Of a stretch of 64,000 nt of DNA, positions 47,501 to 61,376 are shown in pieces. Made by a program: the position numbers and the translations under genes. The notes beneath the pieces are model-generated. The model had not been told where the DNA came from, did no database searches, and worked only from the letters and a program-made list of their open reading frames with translations. The DNA comes from Sceloporus undulatus (lineage: Eukaryota > Chordata > Lepidosauria > Squamata > Phrynosomatidae): contig NC_056523.1 in assembly GCF_019175285.1 (NCBI RefSeq), positions 295,173,366 through 295,237,365 on the forward strand, given 5' to 3'. Every line of letters begins with the position of its first letter. The stretch's first letter is position 1.

Positions 47501-50500
47501 TATTATCTCTGATAGCTCTCATGTTCTTCTTTTATCTATGTACATTGCTTTTTTCTGCTCTCAGATTTTCATTATTTTTTTGTGTGTTTGAACACCTTTA
47601 AGCAAAAAAAAAAAAAAAAAATAGACCACAGCTGTAGGGCATCTTGCTAAAAGGCAACAGAAGTTATTTGTAATATGGGTATTGAAGGCTCTTTTTTATA
47701 AGGACTTCTATGTATTCTGTGCAGGTTAATACAGTATCATTACTGTATCACTTTAATTGCAAGCTAGATTGTCCTGTTGAACAATAGTTTTCAGTTCTTT
47801 AGTTAAAAAAAAATACATATCCCCCAAATCCGTCACAATTCCAAAGCCCCTTGCCTTTCACGAATAGTGGCCCTCTTAACTTTCAATATATAATCCACCT
47901 TGAATATAGGCCTATTCCTGAGTCCTACTTTTGCTGGGAAAATTAGCTTGAAGACATTATGTTCTAAATTAACTATGAATTTAACTTAACTACCATAACG
48001 TATGTCAAAATGATATGCTACACAAAATGTCCGACTTATCCTATTAATATTGCACAGTATATGAACACAGGTTGCAGCATCCCTTATCTGAAGTCCAAAA
48101 TGCTACCAAATCCAAAACATTTCTCATAAGTCAGGGGTAGGCAACCTGCGGCCACGGGCCGGATGCGGCCCAGCAAGGCCTTGGGACTGGCCCCAGCCTG
48201 GTCCTGCCGCCGATTGCCACCGGGCCTTTGGGGCAATTCTCTATAGAAAGCCTCAGAAAATGCATTTAATTAACATTTTTTTAAAATCAGCAATTTTTTT
48301 CATGTGTCCTCCATATTTTTTTTTAAAAAAAATGTCTTCCATTTGAAATTTTGTCCTACATTTGCCTGGTTTATTTTATATTCAATTTTTTAATTTTTTT
48401 AATATTTGTTTTTTGGCTTCGCCCCCAGATGTCTGAGGGACAGCAACACGGCCCCCGGCTCAAAAAGGTTGCCTAACCTGCTCATAAGTGGTTGAGATAG
48501 TGACACCTTTGTTTTTGATGCATCAGTGTACATATACTTTGTTTCATGATTAAATATTTTAAAATACTGAATAAAATTACCTTTAGGCTATGTGTATAAG
48601 GTGCATGTGAAACATAAATGAATTTTCTTTTTAAACATGGACTATCTCCCTAAAAATCCCATTATGTATATGCAAATATTACAAAATCCAAAACACTTCT
48701 GGTCCCAAGCATTTCAGATAAGGGATTATCAATCTATAAACATTTTTCCCAAGATTCAGAAATTGAAATATATGTGTGTGGGGGGGGGGAGGGGATTCAG
48801 TAAGCTGAGTGAGCTAGATACACTGGTGCCTCGGGATACGAAATGATCGGGTTATGAAATTCCGGGGACGAAAAAAGTTGGATTGGCAAAAACTGTTTTG
48901 GTTACGAACTATTTTTCGGGTTACGAAATTCATTTCGGCGCGAAAAATCAATGCTGCAAAGTGCAGCTATAGGCTTTCCAGTGCTAACGGAAAAGTGTTC
49001 GGTGTTACGAAATTTTCGGGTTACGAAAGGATGGCGGAACGAATTAATTTCGTAACCCGAGGCACCAGTGTTAGTCAAACAAATAAGAACCTTTACTTGC
49101 AAATGATTTGTCTGCTAGATTCTTACAAAAAATTATAACTAAAAATAAAGTATGCATACACTTGATTTTCTTTATAAAGGCACTGAAAATCCTTGCTGTG
49201 CCTAGATTCTGCTTTGAATGATTTTTTTTATTGCCTATTTCACTGGCATTACATCTACTGCTAATTACTTTCTGAAACAGTGTTGTTTTAGACTTCTTTT
49301 TCTTTCTCAGTGTAGATTTATTGGCCTGTCTAAATTATTTAGAACCGAATTATTTTTATACATACCGTATATCCTCAACTATAAAGTCAAAGGAAAGTTT
49401 TGGGGCCAAAATTTTGCTATGACCCATGGATAAGTCGAGGGTAAAATTTAGGGGCACATAGCAAAGGATGAAGCAAAGCAAAACAATGTCAAAGAACTTA
49501 CAAAATTCCAGCTGATATACAGTAGCTCTTTGTGCTTACACTTAAGGCTGGATGGATCAGTGCTTCCAGGACAGATTATACTCTTGCCTTTCAGGGCATA
49601 GTTTCTTCTTTTAAATAAGAGTTAAGATACAGTACTTACATTGACCCATGGATAAGTCGACTCAGGGTTTTTGGGTCACTTTTTTGACCTAAATTTCTAG
49701 ACTTATACGTGAATATATACAGTAGATGTACTCAGTAAAGACTCCATAGCATGTTTAATAGTATGGAAGTTTTTGCTTAGTTCTATTCAAAAGCATTCAC
49801 TTTACAATTCCCAAGCTTTGGTTTTATTATTTACAAAAAATGCTCATAATCAAGTTTGAAATGGCCCATTTCTCCACAAAGTCATCGTACACACTCTCCA
49901 CAAGTGCTTAGTGCTTTTGTCTCATGATTTCAAGGGCCACCTCTTTCCATATGATCTTGCCTGCCTAGACACCAAATATGTTCATATGCCTCATCTTTAT
50001 TAATATCTCACCCATTGGTGAATGTTGTTCTTTGCAAGATGTGAAGTACAGTATTAATTCTTGTTCTGTCCCCATGATGTTAATTCTTTATGCTATTTTT
50101 CTTGTTTGTTCTGTTCATGGTTTGTCTACTGCTCAAATATACTTTTAAGATGTATTATTTCACTTTATTGTAACATTTTTATTTATATAATACAATCAAA
50201 CTGTTGAATGGCAGTTCAGCAATTAACTCCTCTGTGTTCTAAATACACATGCCCACTAAATGTAACTCAAGGAAGGGAAAGTCAAAAGATTAATGATGAT
50301 GGATTATTGCTTTGTGCAACATGACATTTCCCCCCAAAAGGAGTGTGACTGCCAGTACAGACTGGCAAAAAGAACTGGCTTCAGGGTGGTGTGGAGGCGT
50401 GGAATCCGCATGTCCCGACTCTGCCCCCAAGTTGGCAACCAGATGGCGGTCAGCATTGGAATGTTCCTGCAGCACAGCAGAAATGTGGAAGACCCGCAGG

Positions 50501-53500
50501 TGTGGCGAAAGGGACATTTTTTTCCATCCCAAAAAGGAGCGGCATTTTGCTGCTTCTTTTTGAGCTAGAAAAACGCCAGATCGGGACCGTGGAGTGCGGT
50601 TGCCATGGCCCCGATCCACCACTCAAAGGGGCGGCAAGAAGCCATTCCTTGGGAGCAGTCTGCTTTGCCCCTGAATTTGCTAATCTCGTTCGTGTAGATG
50701 TAAGGCACACTCACAAAGAAAATTCCTGTTAACAAACAACACAAGGAAAACTGCAGAAACCACATTATTTTTATAACAGTATTACAATAAAACAGTTTTT
50801 AATGGAAAGAATAATGAGAGATCTCTGGATGACAGAAAATTATTAGCTTCATTTAGAACTGAAGAAGAATATGCAAGGAATAAGTTCAACACAGAGATGT
50901 CCACTACAGCAAAGACCCATTCAGCACAAATACACTTGCCAGATTCCCAAGGAGCAGGAGATATCTCCATGCAGATAATCACCAGGCTTAGATTACTAGA
51001 GGCTTTCCTTACTATGCATGCCAAGAAGAAATTGTCAAGACTGAAGTGTGTTGTACTTCTTCCAAAAGTTGCATTGCAAGAGGAAGGAGAAGATATCCCT
51101 CTTGGCCACCCTTTCCTACAATCCTATGCAAGGAGGAAAGAAATGCATTGCATTTCCTTAGGATCAGGAGGGTCATGTCTTTTACCTAGCAGCTTTTCAT
51201 ACTTGTTACAGAAAGCAACTACATAGTATGAATTCCTTGTCACTCAGGAGACAAAAGGTGCCAGAGCCTTATATAAACCCACCCAAACTGTATGTTCAAA
51301 TAATTTACAGGTTGCATCTCCCTTATCTGCAATGGTTGGAAGTATTTTAGATATCTTTGGAATATTTGCCAGTCACCTGCTTCTGTCTTGAATGCTCCTC
51401 AGAGATCTCTTTTATTCCTTATATAAAATAAAATTCTACAGTTTTTATGGCCTGCAGAGAGAAATACATAGGAAGATTTCAAAAACCTGCTTTTAAAAAA
51501 AATGCATGAAAAATACAGTGAACCTTTCAATGACTGGGGCGGTGATGGGAGGAGTATTTGTGGGCTGCAGAAAGAGACAGTTGTGGAAAGGAACTTTGAT
51601 TTCTGGTTGTCCATCACAGCAGAGGGCACCACTGCTGCTGCCAAGTCTGTGCTACCTGTGTCCTGTTGCTTTCCAGCTTCTGGTGCTACTTCCTTCCTCC
51701 CACTGCTGCCCCAGTCATTGAAAAGTTCACTGTGTTTTTCATGCATTTTTTAAGACGTAGGGTTCTAAAACTTGATGTTTCTCTCTCTGCACGCTGCAAA
51801 TGCTACACCATTTTATTTTATACAAGGGACCTGATTACTGTACAGGAGATCTCCAGGGAGCCTTCCAGCCTCTCATCTCTCTCCGGTCTTGCAGATGTAC
51901 ATGGCACACTATTTCTGTTGTAACTCCAAACATTTTGGATTTTGGAGCATTTTGGATGAGACAGCCGCAACCTATACCCATATAGGGTTGCCATAAGTCA
52001 GGAGCTCCAAACCGGGACAAATGTAGGGCAACATTTTCAAATGTAGGGCAACATTTTTTAAAATGGAGGACGTGCAAAAAAATGGGGTTTTTTTTAAATG
52101 TTAATATAAATGCATGTTTTTTAGGCATGATCAAAATGGAGGACATTTTGGCATTATTCCTAGACAGATGGCAGAAATGTACTTGCCCTCGGGTTCAACT
52201 GTACTTCTCAGAAGTGTGTACTTGGTCAAGGAACTGTGGTTTTTCTTCACTGTAAAAATCACAGCAAGTTACATTGGCCGTGCCTCAGAGGCTTGTTGAT
52301 ATCAATATCACCATCATCATCATCACTATAATTGTCCAAGAAAGGCAGACTTGTTAGCATTCAAAGCGCCATAAATACACAGAAAATGCACTTGCATATA
52401 TTTCATAATAAAAAATAATGGGGAAAAAATAAAAAACAAGGCAGGGGTGTATATATTTCATAATAAAAATTAATGTAATAAAATAAAACAAGCAATAAAA
52501 ATTAATGAAATAAAATAAAACAAGCAATAATAAAAATTAATGAAATAAAATAAAAACAAGCAATAATAAAAATTAATGAAATAAAATAAAATAAGTATTT
52601 TATATTTTTAAAAATAATTTAAAAACCCCAAAAAAACCAAGGCAGACCTAATGGCCACTGACTCAGCTTTCCTCCTCCTCCTCCTCTGGCCCAATTCTGC
52701 CCTGGCCTTCAGGCACCCTTCCTCCGGCTCCTTCCTCCTCCTCCTCTCCCCCCTCCTCCTCCTCAGGATGGCTGGCGCGTGCGCGTGGAGGAAAGCAGGG
52801 CAGGCGCGCGCGCACACACAGAGGGAAGTTGGGCAGGCGCGCGCGCTGCCGCTGGCCCCTGCTGAGGCCTGGGCGGCGTGCGCCAAGGAGTCCGTCCTCT
52901 TTGGCCAGCTGGCCAATGGCTGGCTGGCCAAAGCAAGGGACAAGCTCCTGTTTTGGAGCCCCGTGTGCGCGTGCGCGGGTGGGCAAGCCCTGACGCGGTG
53001 GCGGCAGCGCTTCTGCCGCCGAGGAGGAGGAGGAAGAAGAAGGCGGAGCTGGAGGAGGAGGTAGGTTGGCGCTGCCCAGCCCACCACAAAGAGGAGGAGG
53101 AGGTGGGTTGGCACCGCAACCAGCCGCATTAGCGGCAGCGGCTATGGCCGCAGGAGGAGAGGACCCCGAACCGGGAACAAGGAATGGGGGGCCCCCAAAC
53201 CGGGCCGGGACCGGGAGGGGCCCCCCAAAAGCGTGATTGTCACGGGGGCCTCCGGGTTACGGCATCCCTATACCCATAGGTATGAAAAAATAAAGATACA
53301 GGTAAGTGAGATCTGTTGTAATGATCTGTACTAGAAGGAAATGCAATTGCTTCAGCCAATGTTTGGCATATGTTGTAAGGAAACTTGCTTTTAGTTTTAA
53401 AATATATTGGCATTTTTGTTTTTCAGTAATTACTACAAATCCAAAGATTCTGGTAGCCTTAGGAAGAGACCAGGTATGTCTTTTAAATGATGAGCTGGTT

Positions 53501-53534
53501 CTAATCACTTTAAAGTGTTGGCCCTGTGGATAAA

Positions 53535-53571
<37 letters not shown>

Positions 53572-56500
53572 CTTTATTTATAAAGCGCTGTCAATTTACA
53601 CAGCGCTGTACATACAATCTTTTAGTTAGACGGTTCCCTGCCCTCAGGTTTACAATCTAAGAAGACACAACACAAAAGGAGAAGGGAGTGGTGGTGGGGA
53701 ATGGGATCAGGTCCAGCAGTTCTCCACCTCCGAGGCCTCGACCAAGGCAGATGGACTGGAGGAAGTGCTTGGCTTCTTAATTAATGGTTAAAAGGAGGCT
53801 TCCTGGGTCAGAGAGGGGCTAGCCTCTGGGAATGCTTCTCTAAACAGTATAGTCTTTAACTCAGTTTTGAAACTGGGTAGAGAAGTGATGAGGTGTGCAT
53901 GTGGGGGAAGAAGGTTCCAGGAGTAAGGGGCAGCAAGTGAGAAGGGACGAATTCGGGAGGGGGCAGTGGTAGTCCTACACTGGGACAGGAGACCTTGACT
54001 AAAAGAGCGGAGGGTGCAAGTAGGAATGTAAGGAGAAAGAAGGTCAGATAAGTAAGGAGGGGCCAATCCATGGAGGGCTTTGAAAGTCAATAATAAAAGC
54101 TTGTACTGGATGCGGAAGGGGATGGGGAGCCAAAGAAGGGAGGATAAAAGAGGTGAAACATGGTCAAAGCGGCGAGCGGATGTGACAATACAGGCAGCTG
54201 AATACTGGACAGAGATTAAAGGATGGAGGTGTGAAAGAGGAAGCCCTGTCAGAAGGAGGTTACAATAATCTAGTCGCGAAACCACTAGGGCATGGACTAG
54301 AGTCTTGGTAGTAGAGGCTGAGAGGAATGGACAGATCTTGGCAATGTATATAAATATGTATATATACAACTAGCCTCCCTATGGATGGGAAATGTGCAGC
54401 TCTGCAGATGATGTTGGACTGCAGCTCTCAGCAGATCAGACCTGCATAAGCAGTTGTGAGCAGTGATGGGAGCTGCAGCAACAACATATGGAAGCTCAAC
54501 ATCCTTGTCCTAGGAACCAATTGATCAGTGCTGCTTCTTTCACTGTAACTAGTGACACATTGGTTGTAGTCCACAAAACAGTTAGGGTATAACAACAGGA
54601 ATGTTGATGCATTGATCTTATCACCTTTCCTTAACCCAGTGCTTCTCAATTATTTTCTGTCATGCCCCCCCCAGGAAGAAGAAAACATTTCGCGCCCCCT
54701 GCGCGACTGTAAATAGTATCATTTGTCTATAAAATTGGTCAAACAAGCCCCCCTTTACGGAGCCTCACGCCCCCCCCCGGGGGGCGCGCCCCACTATTTG
54801 AGAAGTACTGCGATGTCCTCCAGATGTGTTGGCTGGGAGTCATGGCAATTGCAGTCCAGCACATCTAATTTAGGACACTAAATTGTGGATGGCTACTTTA
54901 TAGAGTGTAAAAGCAAGCACAGGATTTGAAGCAGTGTAAAGCATTGTTTACACTACTTGCTAGAGCAGGGATGGCTAGCTGTTTGGTTAGGGGGACTACA
55001 TGTCTCCCATGGGACCCAAATAGTGATGCCTCCTCTTTTCTTCCCCATCCCTCCCAAAAACTCGGACTCCAAAACATTTTTGCCCCCAAATGGCCAGTAG
55101 CATCCTACAAAGCATGTGGCCAAAAAAAACAGATAGGCGCTTCCTTTTTGGAAATGGTTGCATATACCACCCTAAAAAAAAAAGGTGCCCCCCCTTCCAT
55201 GTAAAGCAATAGACAGTAATGCTACCCAGAGGCTTTGGGCACTATTGGTAATTTTTTTGGCAAAAACATTTTGACCTCTAACCTGGGGGAGGGGGACTGT
55301 GGACATCTGAGGGGATAGAAATATGGTTGGACAAGCTGCACTTTGTTTACCATTGTGCTAGAGTAAAAATGAGACTACAACAAAAATCGTTGGACTCATA
55401 TGACGTAAGGTAAAAGTGTTAGGCTATGGAAGTAAAAGCGCTTTTGATACAGGATCAGAAGAAATTGGATTCATCTGCAGTCAGACTGGTACCTATGAAC
55501 TTTGTTCATTGGCATGACAATTCTCTTTGCTGCTGTAGGCAGCAAAACTAGAGTTTTATCAAACCCCCATGGTAGGTACATATTTAATTGGCAGATTGCC
55601 TTCTGCTTGATGGAGTTTAGGCATGTGTAATTTCCTTGAATGTATTCTAAATCAGATGGCAGTTTATAAGAAAACCCCAACAATTTATAAAAATAGCATT
55701 TGCATATATTACTCCTGAATGCTTCCAAATCTGGGCTTAATAAGCAAACCTAGAATGTGTTAGTGGTAGGATTTCAACGTAGTGGTCAAAGAAATGCTGT
55801 GCAACATTACCTGAGAAGATTCCTGTGGTAATTATAGTATAGCTAATAAAAGAAAATCACATTTACATTAGAAAGATTTACATTAAAAACAACACCTTCT
55901 TTCTGTTTTCTCTGGATGTTGGTACATTCCAACAGTTTTCTTTCACTTCCTGTTAGAAAGATTATTGGAGCAGGCCTACTGCGGTAATATTTTGTTGCAA
56001 CAAAATAATAGCCTGTGTTCCTTGCTTTGAGGAACTGTCATGCATTTGATATCGTATTGGCTTTGACATATCTGCTTTCTAGACAGCTTAGCAGAAAATC
56101 TCAAATATTTATAATATATGTGTGCATATACAGACATTGCTTTTGTTCTTCAGGTAAACATAAATCTGGAATTACAAATTATACAAAAATCATACAGATG
56201 GTTATGTTTATGAAAAGTCTCAGATATAGTGTTTGCTAGCATCAGCTAAAGAACCCATATTGTTAGGCACTGTCAGCATCAAATGTGAGGTTCTGGTTAT
56301 ACAATGCACCCTTTTTTTACCTGGAGGATCCGTTCCAGACCACCACCACCCCTGCGCGTAAAAAAAACGCATATGCTCGAGCCCTATTGAAAGTAATGGG
56401 GCTAGTGCATGTGGCAGTGGTGCGCCCTATTAATCTAAATGGGACACACCGCCCCGCATGCTCCTGCGCGGCTTTCACCATATGCTGAAATCTGCATGTA

Positions 56501-59500
56501 GTGCGTCCGCGTATTACACGGGCGCACTGTACCTCTACTGCAACCAAATGTGAGGTAGCTCTGGTGGTGCAGTGGTTAAATGTCAGTAATAAAAATAATA
56601 AAGTTGATTTATATTTTCATCCTCTCCAAAGATCGAGGTGGGATTGCAACAATAAAATAATACAAGATAATACAAATAATACAAAATACTAATATAAGCA
56701 ATAAAACACTAATACTGAATTTTTCAATTCCTATTAGTTCTCTAAAATCAATTTATCAGTAGTCAGTGATCATAGTCAAGAGTGCAATATTGTCATAGGT
56801 TTTTTATATAAAGTCTGGTGGAAAAGCCTGCCGGAAGAGATCTGTTTTGAGTGCCTTCTTAAAGACCTCTAAGGTAGTGATGCAATGGATCTCTTCCGGT
56901 AGGCTATTCCATAATTTTGGAATCACTGCTGCAAACGCCCTGTGGGAAGTTGTCATTAATCTAGTATTGTGGTGTTCCAGTAAATACTTCCCTGATGTTC
57001 TGAGAGTGCGGGGCGGATTGTGTAGGGAGAGGTGTTCCCTCAAGTAACTTGGGCCCGAGCCATGTAGGGCTTTAAAGGTGATAACCAACACCTTGTATTG
57101 GCAGCCAGTGAAGAGATTTCAATTTTGGTGTTATATGGTCAAACCTAGATGTGCTGTTGACCAATCTGGCTGCTGCATTTTGAAGCAATTGTAGCTTCTG
57201 GACTTGGTACAAGGGTAGCCCCAAGTAGAGCGCATTACAGAAGTTTAAACGAGAGATTACAAGTACCACTGCTTCAGGGTCCTTTCGGTCCAGGTAGGGA
57301 CCAAGCTGATACCAAGTACTTCTGGCCGTCACATCTATATGAGATGACAACTGCAGGGAGAGATCAAGGAGTACTTCCAAACTGCAAACTTCCTCCTTTA
57401 GGGGAAGTGTGGCCTGTCCAGGACAGGCTAACAAATCTCCATCCCTGGACTTAAGGTACCTATCGCGAGTATCTCCGTTTTCTCTGGATTCAGCCTGAGT
57501 TTGTTTTCCCTCATCCAGCCCATTACTGATCCCTGACTCCAGATGATCTCTCCCAGCGGCTTCATGTAAATGTTGAATAGCATTGGTGACAGTATCGCAC
57601 CTTGAGGGATATGAGCCCCCTCTTGGATGAATAACTGTCCCCAAGCGACACCATCTGGACTCTGCCCGAGAGGTAGGACCTGAACCACTGCAAGACAGTG
57701 CCTCCGATACCTAACTCCCTCAGGCATTCCAGAAGGATACCGTGGTCAATGGTATCGAAGGTCGCTGAGATGTCCAAGAGCACCAGCAGGGTCACACTTC
57801 CCTTGTCGATGCCCAGACAGAGATCATCGACTTAGGCAACCATGGCAGTCTCAACTCCATATCCTGCCCTGAGGCTAGTTTGAAGTGAGTACTGCAACAC
57901 TCACTCACAAACCACAAGGTTGTGAGTTCAATCCCAGCCAGAAGCTCAGGATCGACTCAGCCTGGCATCTTTCCAAAATGGCTGAAATGAGCACCCAGCT
58001 TGTCTGGGGAAAGCAGCTTACAGTTGTAAGCTGCTTAGAGATTGTTTAGTGCAGTATGAAGTGGTATATAAATGACGCTACTAATGCTGCTTATTCCAAC
58101 CTCTGCCACCAATGTGAGAACCTCCTCCTGTCCCAGCACTCGCGGCTTCCAATTGTGGGGACCTCCTGGGTGCCCTCTATCCCCATTGGACATCACAACT
58201 CTTTAAGAACTGCTGCTGCCACAGAAATTGTGTTTTAATTCAAGCTTCCCAATATAAGTTGGGTCTCCCTTATCTGGAATTTTAAAAATCTGATATACTC
58301 CAAAAGCCAAAATTTTTCTCATGGGTGGCTGAGAGTGATACCTTTGCTTTCTGATAGTTCAGAGTACACAAACTTTGTTTCATGAAGAAAATTATTACAA
58401 ATATTGTATAAAACTACTTTCAGGCTATGCATATAAGATGCATATGAAACATAAATGAATTTTGTGCTTACACTTGGGTTCCATGTTCAAAATATTGCAT
58501 TATGTATGTATATGGAAATACAAGCATTCCACCCCCCCCCCCCCCCCCAAAAATAGGAAAGAAACAAAGAAATCCAAACTGTCCGGTCCAAAGCATTCTG
58601 GATAAGGGAGACTCCACTTGTATTTAGCATACCCAGAGGCAAAAGTTATAATGTAAGAACAGTTTATTCATGACAACCAAATACAGGTTATAACCATCAA
58701 ATTACAAAAATAATTAAAACCCTTTAAAACTTCCACAGTCAATTATATAAAAATAACAATTTATTAAACAGAAATGAACATCATATACAGACTAATTAAT
58801 TAATACAGCTAATTCACATCTCTCACATTCAACTCCTAGCTAACTCAGACCTTAACTCTCCTCGTCACACAACTCCTAAACCCATGCACTAATTCCCTAG
58901 TCTAGACTCTACTCTCCTTTTCTCCCATCACTCCTCACCAATTTTACTACAGCCAGACTTTTCAAAATCCCTTCAAATGTTTTGACAATCACCATTCGTT
59001 CCTGATATGTCATTCTCTCACCACTCCTAACAGATCCAAACCTTATTACAACTGATATAGTGTACATACCTAACCATGTTACCTTAACATTTCTAATAAA
59101 AGAAACATTTCCCCCTGAAAAGTCAATAACATCACAGGTACTGCCCACTCATCATGACTGTAGGAATACACATTACCTGGTACGTACTTGACTTTAAACC
59201 AAAGGATTACTTCCTTTGGAGGAGTAAAATTGTTGGTTTGCTGATTGTTGGAAAATAAACATGGATTGCTACCTACTTTCCTTTGCTCATATTTAAACCC
59301 TCCAATACAGTTGCATAAATATAAATTTATATAAACAGATACATTGAGCACTGTAATGTATTGAATCTGATAGCATAATCACAAGAATTGCATCTTATAA
59401 AACACTTTCCCCCCTTTTAGTTGCAGAAATTAGACCATGATCTTGAAATGGTGCTCTCAACAGTCCAGGCAAAGAATAAAAAACTGAAGCAAGAGTTGCT

Positions 59501-61335
59501 GAGGTATATATTATACTGGACCCAGTATTATCTTGGAACTATTCAGTTATTTCTATACAAATAGGAATTAGCTGGGTTTTTTTTTTCTTTCCCCCCTCAT
59601 ATATGTGCTAAAAGGGAACAACAGTGGTTGGAAGAACAGCAGCAGCTGATAGCCTGTCTCAATCAAACTAAGGAAGAAGTCAGCAATCAAGTTGTACACT
59701 TTTCTGAGAAAAGGTATTCATACAATTGTGACCTAAATACTGTACTGAAGTAGTAGACATCTAGTAACACATTCTTCGCCTCTGCTGCCCAAAAATCTGC
59801 TCCAGAGAGTTTCCCAGGCTTCCTCAGCAGTTTTCAAGGGTTCATGGTTGCTGGGGGGGGGGGGGAGGAATTGTCCTCCTTCAGTTCCGTTGATAAAAGC
59901 AGTTCCATCAGTGATATGACAGTGTTAGATCCTGTTTTTCAAGTTTCTTAAGGAAAAACTAGAGAAATGGGAATTATGTGACAAAGAATGTTGCACTATT
60001 AAATTTAACTTTTGTTTGCTACTTGGTCTGGCAGTACTAGTTGCAAGATAATTTAACATTAATGTATTACATTATCACTATATTGTTTGGCTGCTAATAA
60101 ATTGAAAAGTCACCTCAGTTATATTTTATTGTTTTATATCTTAGAGCATTTCAAGAACTAAAAACGAAAATGTTGAAAATAAAAGCCTTTAAGGAAGAGA
60201 TCCTGAAGGCCCTGGGAGAATTCCTTGAAGAACACTTCCCTCTCCCTGAGAATGGTGGAACTACAAAAAAGAAGAGAGTATGGTCATTTGTATTTTCATA
60301 TTAAATGAAGAACTCTTTTTCTTTGGATAATAATTAAACGCACAGGCAAAAATGCTCTAAACATACTGAAACTGCAGTTCAAATGGTTTGGCCCTCATTA
60401 ATCTGGAATGCACCCAGCAGGTACTCACCTTGTCTGAGGCCCTGCTGTACACACACATCATTTCCAAAACCAGCTTCAGTCTCATATAACGTTTAGCTTT
60501 CCACCTGTCCTGGACTTCCTTATTTTCAGTTTCTCTATCTTTTGTGCTACCAGTATTTCTCTTCCTCAGATTTTACAGGCTATAAGCACTGGTGCCCATG
60601 CTCAGACTTCTTGCAGTTGTTATAGGAAGCCATTTCATGCAGCACCTGTAACCCTAAAGTTCTGTTTCATTTTCAGATATAGTTGATAATAGAGTATCTA
60701 CTATGCCTCCTGGTGGTCATAGTTAACAAAATTGCTAGAGACATTCCTCTCTCATTCATAAAGGCTATGTTGACAGTTAAACTGCAACTTCAAATGCCTG
60801 GGATAAGCTTTTTGCAATTTCTGTTTTTATGCCTATTGACAATGAAAATAATTGTTGCTGTTTGGACCTTTGCCCATTTAAGCAGTTCAGTCTTCCTTAG
60901 AAAACCATAGTTTGTGTGAGGGTGATATAAATATCTATGTACATTTATACTTTCTTTTGAAAATCATATCATCATCATTATCTCCCCTTTCTCCCAATAT
61001 AGAGACATAAGGTGGCTAACAACAAATTTAAAACAGTACACATTGAAAACAATGCAAAAGCATTAAAATGAAGTTTAAAAAACAATTTTAAAATCTATCA
61101 AGTTAAAAACATTACACATTAAAAATATAAAATGTATTAAACTATATAAAAATGTTAACATCTGAATCCCAAAGCATTAAAAGACCCATCCCTCAGTAGT
61201 TTGAAAAAGCCTGATGACACAAAAATGTATTTACCTGCCATTGAAAGGACAGCAGGGATCGGGCCATCCTGACCCCTTAAGGGAGAGTTCCAGAGTCCAA
61301 GGGCAGCCACCAAGAAACCCCTCTCCCTTGTAGTC

Positions 61336-61376
<41 letters not shown>

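Noticed and set aside
50290-50732. Several overlapping ORFs on both strands
   Set aside because: Multiple frames open over a GC-rich hairpin repeat; no preferred frame or homology.
52608-53129. 173-codon Arg/Ala/Leu-rich ORF and shadows on the other strand
   Set aside because: Low-complexity GC-rich cargo of a hAT-type element; open frames exist in several phases, as expected for GC-rich DNA.
53788-54369. 193-codon ORF as a host gene
   Set aside because: Clearly the C-terminal part of an L2 reverse transcriptase with its (ATT)n tail.
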